Position numbers and translations under genes: made by a program
Shown here: positions 44,996-57,619 of the stretch, piece after piece
Numbering within the stretch: the stretch's first letter is position 1
How the letters are laid out: each line of letters opens with the position of its first letter
Notes under the pieces: model-generated
What the model was told of the DNA's origin: nothing
Databases searched by the model: none
The model's input: only the letters and a program-made list of their open reading frames with translations
NCBI RefSeq assembly: GCF_000276665.1
Contig: NW_004955416.1
Coordinates: forward strand, 3,691,901-3,755,900
Source of the DNA: Chinchilla lanigera
Taxonomy: Eukaryota; Chordata; Mammalia; Rodentia; Chinchillidae
Reading direction: 5' to 3'
DNA: 64,000 nt

Positions 44996-46514
44996 AGATT
45001 CTCAAACCATAATCATTTCACCAATAAATTGTTTGTAAATATATTTTTTAAAGCAGTAAGGAAATATTTTCAAGGATCTATTCTTGGCTTATTAAATTCT
45101 GGGTACCAGATCTTGTAAAATATACAAAATTATAATCTTGGCAAAATAAATTAAAATATATATAGACTATTCTGCTTTCTGCTTTTTAGAATGAGAAGTT
45201 TCAAGAATCAGAAAAACTAGTACATTGTCAAACACACTGAACTGAACCCATGAATGACAAAACACAGCTGTGAGATATTGAAAATATTGTTCAACAAAGC
45301 TCAGCATAAGCAAGAACCACTTTATTTTCAAAGAGATATACAGTAACTGAGGAAATAAAAGGAACTAACCAATTGATAAAACTGACGAAGTAATCTAGGA
45401 ACAAAGTAGCTAACACAGACCTACAATATATTTCTAATCTTTAAGCACAATTCTGATTATTAAGTGGAGTTGCAATTGTAATTTAAAAGAAGTGGAAACT
45501 GTAACCTCTGTAATTATTTTACACATCTTTTAACAATTCACTTTGCTGAAATGGTCATTCTTTCTTCTATATTTGAACAAATAAGCATTATTTTCTGTGT
45601 AATCAACTTTGCTATCCCTAGTGATTTCCCCATAATGCAACATTCTTATCAAATGACAACCAGTTTTAGATTCTAAGTTTCTTAGATTAGTGGATCACAT
45701 TCCTTTGTTTGATCTTCTTAAACCTAGGTCACTGAATGCTCAGATAATATCTCCCCTGATAAGGACATTGATGACTTTTGTCATCACTTTTCATAGTAAT
45801 TTTCATCATTATAATATTGCTTCTTGAGTTCTGTACATTTTAAGTCTTATTTTGTATGCTAGGTATGTCATAAAATCAAAAATTGTAAAATATTTAGTGA
45901 TTTTGTTCATTTCTGCATAATTTTATTTTTTGTTTTTACAAAACTAGTCATTAAACACAGCAAATCGGTTTGTTGGCCTTCTTTTTAATATTTAAACACA
46001 TGAATCCCAGATAATTTTTTTAAATTAGTAGTGGATGCTATGTATATTCTACACATGAATAACTAGTATTCTTTTTTTACCACGAGTAACAAAATTTTGA
46101 TTGAAGTTGTGTTTACATAACTTTAATTTTCATTTTTTACCTGTTTAACCACTTCCTTTTTCAGTAATTTTTTTCTGATCTAGTATTCTGACTCTTACTT
46201 CTAAAACTTAGTATTTGCTTCATGCTAATGGCCTCTATCCCTAGATCACCATTACTTATTTTTTTCTTCCCTGCATTCCTGTTGCATGAGTTGCATTCCT
46301 TCTTTTCATTCTTCAATGTGATCTAGTTGGCTTCAAAATAATAATAACTCTATACATCCTAAATCCTGAGGATTCTCTCCCAGTTCTTCCCCTGACATCA
46401 GATCTTCCTAATATCTCTCTTGAAACCTCATCAACTACATTTAAGACACTGCTGTCTTGTACTGTCCTCAGAGAAAACAGAGACCAGCTGTTCACCTCTA
46501 CCTGCAAAGGACTG

Positions 46515-46720
46515 TGTTCCTTCAGGAACTTGAAGGCTGCTATTAATTCCCTCCAACTCTTCTCTTTGCCAGACTAAACAAGACCATTCCTTTACCCCTG
46601 TTTCACTGGGACAATTTCCTAACCCTTTAGTTTTTGCTGTTGCTGCTGCTGCCTCTGGGCCTACTCTAAATTCTGCACATTTGGCATAAGTGTTAGGCTC
46701 CTAGAGGACACAATAAGACA
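46515..46720 (+). mobile_element. CR1/L3-like LINE fragment
   Basis: CTTCAGGAACTTGAAGGCTG, CTATTAATTCCCTCCAACTC and TTCTCTTTGCCAGACTAAAC resemble the GAAGGCTGCTATCATGTC and CTTCTCCAGGCTAAAC segment of the L3/CR1 consensus. The rest is diverged. A very old element. Confidence 0.5.
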
Positions 46721-47657
46721 ATGAAAAACTGATTAATATTGCATATAATATGGGTGATGATTTATATTTCTAAATTCTTCAATGACCATCAGTGTTCTGT
46801 CTTTGAACAACAGAGCTATTTTTTCAGTCTGTAGTTAGCTTGTAATCCACTCTGACCATCTATATCATTTTTCTTACTTATACTCGAACAAATGCTTCTT
46901 TATTTATAATTAAAATCTACTTTCTTTCCTCAACAGTTAATTATTTTACATTTTCCTAATAACCTTCACTCTAATTTTGCCTACTTGCTCTACTTCTTTT
47001 TAGTTAGGTTGCTCGCTGTTGCTTAAGTTGAAATCATAATATCTTAAACAGTTTGCAAAGCTTGAGAATTTCTTCAGAATGCATGAGTAGTTCAAATAAT
47101 TTTATATCTATTGAATTTTCTTAAGTATACTTTTAGTCAAAAAGGTTGCTGAGTTTTGGAGAAGAAAAAGTAATTTAGAAAATATTAATGCTACATTAAA
47201 AGCTAGGTAATTTTCCCTTCACACAAGAAGGCTGGATGACTGGGGCATGCGTGAGCAGAAGAGCAGGGAAAGGGTGTTAGTGTGTGTAAGTAAGCATAAG
47301 TTAACTTCTAGAGAACTGGAAGCATCTGGCCTTCACCCTTCTCTTACCTCAGGAAAAACCCCAACCAAGATTTATGATTTTCCTCACGACGGCACCCTCT
47401 GTCATGTTTTATGCTTCATCTGTCTACACACGGAGATAGAGGAGACAGATATGAATAAAATTATATCTAATCTCTCTCATCCCTAACATTTTCAGCATGT
47501 TCACCTTGTAGGGCAGGTTATTCCCCTTAGATTTTTTCTTTGCTTCTCTGCAAAGAAAAAGGTATGAAAAAATCCTGAAAATTTTCAATAGTTCCCATGA
47601 TGGGCCACTGATGATTAAAACAACTGGAAATATCAATGAATCAAAGAGAGGCAAAAC

Positions 47658-47690
<33 letters not shown>

Positions 47691-50600
47691 AAGTCACTGT
47701 GTAATTCTGTTACTACCTAAATACTATATAGTGAAAGAAAAAAAAAAGAATTGCAAAATTAAAACACATGGAGTCAATGGAAAATTATGACTCACTAAGC
47801 TAATTTTCCATACTAGTCATCTAATATAAACAAAGAGCCTTACAATATCTAAAATAATCACTACTTGTCATTTTTTACTGTATCACAAAGTTTTTTTAAA
47901 AGGGTCAAAAGAAATGTTATGAAACTACTTGCGCTGTTTATCACCATTCATCTCCAAACTATTTTTAACCAGAAAAAGGGAAAAAGACTGAAGTTAAAAA
48001 AAAAAATGAAACCTTCAAAAATATATCCTCATGCAGACATAATCCTATTAAGAAGAGGATACTGTTGCACAGATGGTCCAGGAAACAGCTATTTCTAGAA
48101 CCTGCATTCAAGTAGCTGAAATTGCAAAGAAAAGTTATCTGTGCCTAACACGTGTCTGATGCCTATGAGACCTTCTAGTGCCTCTTCGGCCCTTTAGTTT
48201 GCTTCAGGGAGAAAACACCTTTCAGCAAGAAGACAAGCGAAAAGATTCTTTTCTGTTCATATAATTTCAATTTGCAAAAATTAAAAAGTAAAACAAAGAC
48301 AACATTGAGAAAGTAAGTGCTCTTGCTGTCCCTTGGCACACGGTGAATTCAGCTAGACTGTTTACTTACACGGGTGTCTTATCTGAGGGTCAGAGATATA
48401 ATCAAAAACTAACGAACTACAGAGGGAAACTGGTGAAAAATGAAATGACCCTGACCCAAAACATAGTACTGATTTCATTTAAGGTTTCTGTTCAAGGACA
48501 TTTAAATTTTTCCTTTCTCTGGAAATAATTCAAGCTTTAGAAAAACCTAAAAACAAAAACCTCCACAATGAAGTCTATGCAATGCTTAAAGAGAGGAGCA
48601 TTTAGGAGACACGTGGCGCCTCACCACAGTGAAAGTGCCGCATCTTTCTAAGCAAGGCCAGTGGCACGGGACATGTGAACGAGAACGGAGCCTCTGGCTA
48701 CCGTCCACTACATGGACAGATCCCTTGGGTGGAAACCCTCAGGAACCCCTCGCTGTCTCTGTTTCTTCTTCTGTCTAGGACGTTCTCTTCTGGCCACCTT
48801 GTATTATCCTCTCTCTCAATCTGTACAGTCTACCTCCTGTCTCTCTCTCTCTCTCTCTCCCTCTCTCTCGCTTTCTCTGCTTTCAGGAAATCTCCTTTCT
48901 CCTGAGTAACAAATACGTTTATTTTGTTAAGCTATATTTTATCTTCATACTGTCCCTCCTTTATTTCCTCCTCCCTAAATCGTTTCTTTCATTCTTCCCC
49001 TCTTTTCTCCTCCGAATCCTCTCTGTCCTCTCCAGACTTCGCTCTTATTCCGTCACCTCAGAGTGGGGCTGTGTTTACTGCTCTTTTCCCCTGTCACTAC
49101 ACAATTTTCAGCAGAAAACCTCTTTTTCACTTCTTTTGCTCTGCGGTCTGTGTATGTATTTGTGGAAGGTAGGATGACTTACACATTGAGCTGGGGTTAG
49201 GAAAAAGGGTCATAATACCCAAGAAAATTCAGACTGTCTCAGGAGGAGGTTTTTCAGAGTATTTTAATTTAATGTAGGGTACCAACAGATGCAAAAATTA
49301 AGGCCTAATATCTATAAAATATGATCCTTTTTATTCAGACCACTGCCTTCATATTTTGCAGGTATTCTTCGAGACACACATTCAAATGAAGCACATTCAT
49401 TCAAAAGATCTATGATTTTATTTTTATTTTTCATTCCCCAGAAGATTTTAAGTGATTTTTCTAGTACAGTTGACTAAAAGGAAGAAATAGATTTTTCTAC
49501 TAAATCCAAATACTTCAGTTCAGCTCCAAGAAAATGTATTTTAACAAGTCTTCTTCTTAGTGGAGACATAGTTTAAATAACCTATTGTGCATTCATTTGT
49601 AAATAATTTATTATTGAATACAAATGGTCATGCTTTCCCACATGTCAAAATCAACAGGAGGCAGAGCTTGGTGTAAGATTCACCATTAGACCAACTAAAT
49701 TTTTGTCAAAATTGTATGAAGGGCATGGTTAATATTTAATTTAGCTTATAACACCAAAAGGCTCTGGCATGTACTTGATCACAATAATATACAAAGCTGA
49801 ATTGTGTCTTCCTCTTTTGGTTAAAGAAAAATGTTTAAATTTCCTACCAGTAAAGCAACATGAAAGACTGAATAACTTTTAATGTATTTTTTAATCTTAC
49901 CTTTAAAAGAAATAACGAACATGTATATATATGTGTATTCAGCAAGGACTACGGTACTACTCTCCCTTCCTCCCCCCCAAAAAATGCTGTGCTAGATTTT
50001 AAATCTTTGGATCTCCCCATTGCAATCTAGGATGCAGGAGAACAATACATGGGTTTTATATAGCACCTGATTGATATTTCCAGGGTGTGAAAGTCTCTAC
50101 TGGCAGATTAGGCTGATATTGCATATTCAAACACATACAATGATATATTTGTCATTGCTATTGACCTTTATCTCTCCGGTTTCCTGACAACCTTCTACAG
50201 TTATTGACATTACAAATACCAGCAACAACGTGCAGGGCAAAGTATAACCTTTCATTTACCTTCATGTCCCTCAAATGACTCGTGTAGGTAGTTTCAACAA
50301 AAGCGGCAAACAATGATACTGTTGATTTTTTTCTCCTTAACTTGCTAAAATGTTTTCCATTTTCCTCTTGTTCTCAGAAAATCATGCCAATAATTCTCTA
50401 CAAAGGAAACGATTTCAAATGAATACAGGTAATTAGAAGTGTCAAGAAATCAGCAAAGTAGGGTGTCTGCCATCATTTCTGTGGAAAGAGTGCCAGATTC
50501 CCTTTCAAAAAGGTCTTTGTCATTTTTTAATAGAAGGTAATTAATGTAGACGGCAGTAAAATTCACAGGATCCTAGTGCTTGTCTTTCTTGCCATAGAAA

Positions 50601-50988
50601 TGGGACCATAAAGATGTTTTGATATGTAGAAACAATCTTCCAAGGTTATTTAAAAATGACTTTTAATTACAAAAGTAGTCCTTTTAGTCTTTTCACTTCA
50701 AAAGAAAAAGGATTTAGAAAGGGCATATTTATTAGAAGACAAAGGAAAGAAACTTTTAAAGGAAAAATGATCTGAAATGTGAAACAACAAGATTTTATAA
50801 AATTGACAAGAGTAGAGGATGCTATAAATTAGCCTGTAATCTCAAATGTTCCCAGCAGTAAGAAAAATAGTGCATAATGTCCTACTGAACATAACTACAC
50901 ATTTTTGACCCTAGGATACCAGGGACCAAAAAAAGAGGCTTTTTTTTTTTTTCCTAAGACGAAACTGAATTGACTATATGGCTCTATT
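46721..50988. other. SINE-free unique DNA with simple repeats
   Basis: A poly-A of about 31 bp at 47658-47688 has no recognised retroelement before it. A CT microsatellite lies at about 48838-48880, within an oligopyrimidine-rich region. The part from 49400 to 50600 has balanced composition with TAATTA- and GGTAATTA-type motifs and looks like candidate regulatory DNA. No gene was seen. Confidence 0.4.
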
Positions 50989-51000
50989 AAAACTACCTTT

Positions 51001-51098
51001 GGGGGCTGGGGATTTAGCTCAGCGGCAAAAGCGCCTGCCTGGCAAGCGCAAGGTCGTGAGTTCGGTTCCTGGTACCGGAGAAAAACCAAAAAAAAAAA
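51001..51098 (+). mobile_element. ID-like SINE, first of a tandem stack
   Basis: Complete ID body: GGGGGCTGGGGATTTAGCTC, GCGCCTGCCTGGCAAGCGCA, GTGAGTTCGGTTCCTGG, TACCGGAG and an A tail. AAAACTACCTTT precedes it at 50989-51000 and recurs at 51099-51110. The upstream TTAAAA is a canonical L1 endonuclease nick site. Confidence 0.92.
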
Positions 51099-51110
51099 AA
51101 AACTACCTTT

Positions 51111-51218
51111 GGGGGCTAGGGATTTTGCTCAGTGGCACAGCGCCTGCCTGGCAAGTGCGAGGTCGCGAGGTCGTGAGTTTGATTCCCCGTACCGGAAAAA
51201 AACCAAAAAACAAAAAAA
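51111..51218 (+). mobile_element. ID-like SINE, second of the stack
   Basis: Body GGGGGCTAGGGATTTTGCTC with GCGCCTGCCTGGCAAGTGCG, then a small internal duplication (GAGGTCGC followed by GAGGTCGT), GATTCCCCGTACCGG and an A-rich tail. It lies between AAAACTACCTTT at 51099-51110 and a diverged AAAGCTACCTT ending at 51230. It differs from the first copy at many positions, so it is not a recent tandem duplicate of it. Confidence 0.9.
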
Positions 51219-51230
51219 AAAAGCTACCTT

Positions 51231-51342
51231 CGGACTGGAGGTATAGCTCAATAGTAGCACATGTCTTAACATGCATTAGGCCCTAGGTTCAATCTTCACA
51301 CCAAAAGCAAAGAAAACTCAACAAAAACAAGCAAACAAAACA
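51231..51342 (+). mobile_element. Older ID/dID-type SINE, third of the stack
   Basis: GGACTGGAGGTATAGCTCAA, CATTAGGCCCTAGGTTCAAT and CTTCACACCAAAAGCAAAG form a diverged tRNA-like body with A box and B box, followed by an A-rich tail. It resembles the copy at 62671 more than its two neighbours. Confidence 0.8.
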
Positions 51343-52647
51343 GTCTCCATGAGCTCAGTGACAACCTATAACCCGCGGATCTCTATCAAATGAGAGAATT
51401 TTTAGGATCCATCCCATTCTTCTCCGGGTGAGGGTGAAGTTTAAGTCTGTTCTAGATTATCTACAGGTCATAATATCCTACTATGTGCTATGCAAATGAA
51501 ATAATCCTTCTATTTATTTATATATGGAATTATTCTCGCTTTATACAAACTTGGTTATCAAAAAAATTGTATTTTCTCATTTGAAGTTTACGGTCTTGGG
51601 AAGGCTAAAAAGTCTTGATCACAGAAAATATATCCTAAAAGCTTAAAGTTTGAAATTTAAAATATGAGGTTATTTTCATATTGACTCTAACACTGAAATG
51701 TTAATGAATCTGGGACCATGACAAAGTAGCCAGCATTACGGTACAGGGGACCAAAGTATACTCTCCCACCAACCAGTATCTCAAGACGTATATTATTTCT
51801 AATTATAAAAATGCAAATAAGTATTCAATGAGGATGATCACTATCATTATTTGAAATAAAATAGAATATGGAGAAGATTCAGTTAAACTCCTCTAATAAA
51901 TCTTTTTCTCCAGAAAAAGTAGAATAAGATCCTGTTTTGCCCTTAATCTTCTACCCTGAAGTTATCCATTTTTTATAGACTCTTCACCACCAGCAAACAA
52001 GCAAAGAACACTGAACTACGATTATTATGATAATTGTATGTTGTGCCATACATGTTGTGCGATATATGCTTCTGGGAATCAGAGTTTACTATATTTTTGT
52101 TTATGAAGCAGTTAAACAAAATTTTCAGAATCCTTGCATCTGAGTATTTTAAAAAATAAAAGGCTACACTTTTTTTAGGGATACTTTTCAAGTTCTGGTA
52201 TTAATGTTTAAAAGATAAACATTTATGTTCACGATTTACCTTTTAGCTGTCATTACAAAATGTCATAGATGCATTTATAATAACTATCTTCTCAAAGGTG
52301 AGTGACAAACTAAAACAGTAGTGAAGACAGAATTTAGAAAAAGTGGCTTGGTTGATATGGTAAGATGGATCGAGGCAGAGGAGACACAGAGTGAAGGACC
52401 CAGCTTTCAACCATCACATAGACCTGATTTCACCATGAAAGAGAAATAAATTTCAGTTCAAAATCTGGAACAAATTCACAATATTAAATCAGACAGAAGG
52501 ATAGGGAAGGTACAAAAGTTACAGTGTCCAAAAAGCACAAGGAAGAGAAAGTCACATATCCTCACTTCCTTAACTACCTGATCCAGTTGATGCTTGCTTT
52601 CTCTGTTACATGACGTGTACATGTACGTGTGTGTGTGCATGTGTGTG
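51343..52647. other. AT-rich intergenic DNA
   Basis: Nothing recognised, apart from a short GT-rich run at about 52620-52648. Confidence 0.45.
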
Positions 52648-52765
52648 TTTCCCAACACTGGGAATTGACCACAGAGCCTTTGCATTAAATTACATCCCCA
52701 GACCTTTTTTTCATTTTTTATTCTGAGACAGGTTCTCACTAAGTCACTAAATGGCCCAATCTGAG
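52648..52765 (-). mobile_element. B1-dID SINE, 5'-truncated
   Basis: CAACACTGGGAATTGACCAC and AAATTACATCCCCAGACC are the ID complement. After a T linker, CTGAGACAGGTTCTCACTAA and GTCACTAAATGGCCCAATCT are the start of the B1 complement. The 5' part of the B1 half is missing. Confidence 0.65.
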
Positions 52766-54230
52766 CTCTGTTCTTTTAGTCCCCAAACAATGGGTGATCA
52801 AAAAAGTAAGCAGTCTGTGGAAGAATCACTTCAAGTAGGACGACCTTGCCCTTCAAGTCACGTAATCTCAGCTAAGAACCCTGATTTAGTGCTTTCACAG
52901 AGCCTGTATCTTAAAACCCTAGCCAGAATCAGAGGAAGTTAAACGGCCATTTGGAAGACCATATTCCACTTATAATGGCATATGGCTGGTCTGTATTTCA
53001 CCCCTTCCCTCTTTTCTTACTTGAAAAATAATAATTCCATTTGGATGCACAGCATAACTGTCCTGCCAAAGACAATGAAGATGGGGCATCTCTTCTATGA
53101 TTGATTACATAGTTTCATTATATACTGTCTTAAAAAGCAGATGTACCTATTAATTAATCATTGTCCAAAATAATAGCACAAAAATTAACTGTGCTCTAAT
53201 CAAAAAATATTCATCATTCTTCATTTTTCAAATGTGTAATTCTAGGCAGAGTTTGTATTCAGCTAATAGTTAGAAGATAGTCATATTGATTATTAAAATA
53301 ACAAAGTACTGTCCTTTATAGTCACTAACTACTAACAATTAACCAATGTTCTTATCTTGCAAGAACTGCTCATGTGCCTACCACCCTGGTTCCTCATCTC
53401 CCAAGTGCCTCTACCCAAACTAATTCAAGTGATGCTTTTTATAGCAACATGTTCTCTGGGTGCACCTTTAGCAATAAGGCTGATTTCTTCTGTTATTGGT
53501 TTGTGTCCACACCATGCCAATTTTTAACTATTTTTATAGTTACCACTGATTTTAGCTCCATCTACTGGGTTACAGTACATTTTATGCTGCCACATTTATA
53601 TTTTCATGGATAGCATAATTATTACATAAAATCTATACTTAAATATTCTAGTCAAGTTATATCTTCTACATTATAGATGTGCAAACATGTTTGTTCATTT
53701 TGTTAAGCAAAATCAAAGATAGTCTTCAGACTGGCTTTTGCACAACTGTTATGCACCTAGGCAGCCCTTCTCTGCACAGAAATGGAGTAATACCTACTTT
53801 GAGTGAGCAGATTTGTCAGGTACATTCATTTGCATAATAAAAAATTTCCAACTGCAAATGTGTTATCTACAATATACAACTTTCCTTCAATAAACAACAA
53901 TTTGAGCATTATTTAGGCCTAAGCAATTAGTGACATACAAATCCATGCTTAAGGCACATGCAATTCAATTTTTATATGAGTTCCATCCAGCTGCTGTCAG
54001 AATCAAAACAGTCGATATCTGAGAAAAATCTTAAACTTTGTTCTACAGTCTAAACAATAGAAAAGAATGGAATCAGACTATATTAATTTGGCATCTATAA
54101 AAATGCTTTAATTGAATTAGCAAGTGTTATTGACATTCAACAATAGAGATGGGATTATAAAAATTGTCTTGGTATCTTCCCTAAATAATTGTCCAATATG
54201 CTATTCAATCTCAATCCCAAATTTATATTT
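52766..54230. other. Unassigned intergenic DNA
   Basis: No gene or repeat was recognised. The part near 53080-53180 has TATTAATTAATCATTG-type homeodomain motifs but no further support. Confidence 0.4.
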
Positions 54231-54860
54231 CTAATCTAGACCCATCTGCAACCACTGTTTTAAATATGTTTAAAATCACCACTGCCTCATAGACCTGCAA
54301 TTCAATATGTCCAAGACTCAGACGATTATCCCCCCTCTACATCTTATTGCCAGGGATTCCTTATCTTGGCAATTTTATGCATCCAGAAGGGGTAAGTTCA
54401 AAACTGAGGAATAATCTTTGGCCTATCACTGTTCCCCCTGCATATTAAGCCCATTATCAGGCAAATAAATTTAAATCCCTAATTATCTCTCAAAGGCCTT
54501 TACTTGTCACTGTCTCTGCACTATCCTCTTTCATCTAGACCCCATAACTGCCACCTACCCGGCCCTCTGCTTCTACTCTAAATGTGCTCTATTTGGTCTT
54601 CACACTGCAAGGATATGTCCCAAATACAAATCTCATGATGTTTTCCCTGTGCTTAGAAATTGATAAATCTGCTGTCTATCAGGCTTACAAATCCTGATTG
54701 AGTGGCCCAAAGTACATAGATACCCACTACATTCTGATATCATTTACCCTTTCCTTTTACTACATTCTAGCCACTGTATTTTAGATCCTCAATACTCCTT
54801 CCTCCCTCATAGTTTTTGAACCCATTATTCCCTTCATCCTGTCCCGGCCTATCCCATAGA
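54231..54860 (+). mobile_element. L2 LINE fragment, sense
   Basis: TTCAATATGTCCAAGACTCA, GGCCTTTACTTGTCACTG, CTTTCATCTAGACCCCATAA, CTAAATGTGCTCTATTTGGT and TTTACTACATTCTAGCCACT follow the order of the L2 3' region (the AACATGTCCAAAACTGAACT to TACGCTCCAGCCACACTGG part). About 630 bp, well diverged and non-coding. Confidence 0.65.
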
Positions 54861-54863
54861 ATA

Positions 54864-55015
54864 GTGCTCTCAAACTTTAATGTTCAAAGGAATACTCTAG
54901 GGATCTTGTTAAAATGCAGACTCTGATTTCGTAGGTCCAGGACAGAGCCAGAGGTTGTGTATCTCTACAAAGGTATCAGCTTGTGCCAGTGCTGTTTGTT
55001 TGTGGACAGTCGTAT
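54864..55015 (+). mobile_element. MER-type hAT element fragment
   Basis: GTGCTCTCAAACTTTAATGT, GATCTTGTTAAAATGCAGAC and TCTGATTTCGTAGGTCC match the TTCTCAAACTTTAGTGTGCA and TGTTAAAACACAGATTGC segments of a non-autonomous hAT repeat. It directly follows the L2 fragment. Confidence 0.6.
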
Positions 55016-55304
55016 GAAAGAAAAGACCCAAACAACCTCTATTGACCCTTAAGACTTCACTTCTAACATCACTGCTTTGGGGGACTGTTCCTGAACTTCA
55101 AGTCTAGTATTCTTTTGTTATGTGCTCTCATAGAAGTGTGCCCTTTTCATATAATAATGACTGCTAACCTGTAATTATAGATGAAAAAAAGGATAGATGG
55201 CTATTGCCTCCACTATTGTACTCTCCCCACATGGACTCAGAACTATTTTGCTCTTCACTGAGTGTTGAGCCAGATACTAAGGCTATAAAGGCACTAAATA
55301 AGTG

Positions 55305-55362
55305 TTTGTGGAAGGAAGGAAGAAAGGAAAGAAGGAAGGAAGAAAGGAAGGAGGGAAGGATT
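55305..55362. repeat. GGAA/GAAG microsatellite
   Basis: GGAAGGAAGAAAGG-type tetranucleotide tract. It explains the Lys/Glu/Arg-rich end of the 55204-55389 frame. Confidence 0.9.
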
Positions 55363-55649
55363 ACAAATTATACATTAATATCATTATAAATTATTGGTAT
55401 TAAGTATTATAAAAAATTAAGTCATCCATACTGAAGCATAAATGTATTTTTAAAAAAGAATAAATATATTCCATATTATATTATCTATATAAGAGTATAT
55501 TATATGATCCTAAGGAAAAAGTTGAGGTCTTTGTAAGTAGAATAGTATTACCTTATATTCAAATAACATTAAGCATGGTATTATTAATTGATTTGAACAA
55601 AGTCATAAAGCCAGTCAGTAGTGAAAGTACACATCTCCCAGTATAGAAG

Positions 55650-55712
55650 GCATAGATAGATACATAGATACATAGATACATAGATAGATACAGACAGAGA
55701 GAGAGATTTATT
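55650..55712. repeat. Compound GATA/ACAT microsatellite
   Basis: ATAGATAGATACATAGATAC repeats, then ACAGACAGAGAGAGAG. Confidence 0.9.
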
Positions 55713-57029
55713 TTAAACAGCCCATTGTAAATTCAAGAGGAGAAGTTTAAAGGGATGAGAGAAAACAAGTGAGAAAATTTATTTTTTTCTATTAATAAAT
55801 GTAAATTTAGCAGCAGTGCAGTCAGGATTTTGTATACAATTTCACCTCAGTAAGATCAGATGAAAGAGAAAGAACTTCTTTATAATAAAATTTCAAAGTA
55901 GTCAAAAAATTCCCTTGTGTTGTTAAAGAGTTTGTCACATCTGTTAATTTTCAGTTTTATATCTGTAATTCATGAGTTTCCAAATACTATAAGAAAGAAA
56001 CATTTTAGGGGAGAGAAAATATCGATGTTAGTCTGAAAATGTATCAAACCTCAAACAATAAAATTTAGAATTTAGGATCATACTGAGGTAATAAAAGCCC
56101 CTATTAGAATGAAATCAACTGAATTTCGCTTACCTTCAATGAATATAAGAGACCTCAATAAGTCTTTAGCTGAGTTCAAGTGTTCTTTGGTGTAATCCTC
56201 CACTCTCCAGCCGAGCCACTTCAGCGGACATTTGGTAGGATAAGCAGGACTTTAGTTTCATTCAGTATTTTGAGATTTATAGGTTGTGCACGGACTTGTC
56301 CTTCTAAAGTTCAACTCCATTCCAGTCAGCAAAGGAGATAATTCTCTGTTGCGTGATGGGACCTTACAAACACGCACATTGCTTTTACAAACATGTATTA
56401 TGTCAAATCAGAAGAATTCTATATGAAAGAAAACTTTCCCATGAAAAGCAAAGAAGATTGGCTAATTTCTGCTTTAAAGAAAATGACATTCTGCCTCCAA
56501 AAAAAATGTGCATAGCTGTGGAAAAATAAAATGCAACACTTTAAGGGCTGAAATGTAAGCAAACCCTCTCTCATGAAGACATCCAAATATCTTTTGAACT
56601 ATTTACACCATATGTGTCCCAATAAGGCTCCATTCTGATTAAATAATGACAAGTAAGTGGAACCAAAGATGGCTTCAAAGACCCTTGAATCTTTACACAG
56701 CTTTTTGTAATTTTGCATGTGTGAAATTTAGCTATCATTATACAAATGTTCTCTAAAGCATAATTTTCTTGGTCTGTAAAATATGTCGAGGAACAGGATG
56801 CCTTGCCTAGAGTAGGCACTCAAAAGTAGAGCTGAATACATTAATAACAAGTGAATGTTCAGGAAAGCAATTCTAATGAAATATGAATATCTTTTTAAAC
56901 TTCTAAGCACAAATTTAATTACTTAAAAAGAATAATTACCAACGTATGGCTGAAAACTGCCTCTTAAATTAAATTGAGAACTAAGTATGGGGGGTGGTTT
57001 GCAACTATAATGGCCAGACACATGTGGGA
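55713..57029. other. Unassigned intergenic DNA
   Basis: No gene or family seen. A GC-richer patch at about 56150-56370 retains a few CpGs (CCAGCCGAGCCACTTCAGCG) and is a weak candidate conserved element. Confidence 0.35.
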
Positions 57030-57280
57030 CACACAAAGAGGGGGAAATTATACAGTCATTAGAATTCTGAATCGCTTGTAATGATCTGGGAAAATATTTC
57101 TAATAAAATGTTACATATGAAAAGCAGGAAAAACCATATGCACAATAAAATATGAATGCCTTCATTTTAATAGAAAGCAAGAAAAAAAGAAACAAAACAG
57201 GACCATTGAAAGTAAGCAAAAAGATTTCAAGAGTGGTTATCTTTAGGTAATGAGATTATAAAAGTTAATTTTAATAAGCA
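57030..57280 (+). mobile_element. Possible old LINE fragment
   Basis: GTGGTTATCTTTAGGTAATG, then AGATTATAAAAG, preceded by short A-rich and oligo-Met-coding sequence, resembles a segment often seen in old L1 3' regions (GTGGTTATCTCTGGGTGGTG-like). Low confidence. Confidence 0.3.
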
Positions 57281-57619
57281 TACATGCATTTTAAATGCAA
57301 AATTAAAAGATGCCCTTTCAATGGTAAATAAGCATGCTATACCGTGATGGTACTCTTTGTGATTTAAAATTTCTTGTAGGAAAATACAACTATTTAAGCA
57401 ATGTTCTATAGAACCCATGGCCCGTCTGGACTCAACTGCACACCACAGGCACCCCTGACATTCCCATGAGTGATACTGGTACACATCTGGGTGAGACCCC
57501 CAAAGAAGAGGACATTAAGAAGAAAATTTAATTGCTACTGAAATAAAACTAAGGTAAAAACAAACAAAACTCCAAGAATTTTTAAATGGGAAACACTTTA
57601 GTTTTCTGTTCCTAGTGAT

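Larger units (their letters stand above)
38688..46514. other. SINE-free, largely unique DNA
   Basis: No SINE, LINE or LTR was recognised over almost 8 kb. The only repeats seen are the GT microsatellite at 44589-44629, an A run near 42965-42980 and a GA tract at 44936-44995. Segments such as 39160-39640, 41750-41960 and 42200-42480 have balanced composition with homeodomain-like and GATA-like motifs. They are candidates for conserved regulatory elements by inference. Short open frames here (up to 102 codons at 39148-39456, minus) show no recognised domain. Confidence 0.4.

Noticed and set aside
47658..47688. Poly-A of about 31 bp as evidence of a processed pseudogene
   Set aside because: No recognisable mRNA sequence precedes it, and no matching direct repeat was found upstream.
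50978..51286. 102-codon plus-strand frame with repeated motifs
   Set aside because: The apparent protein repeats are the tandem ID SINEs and their A-rich tails.
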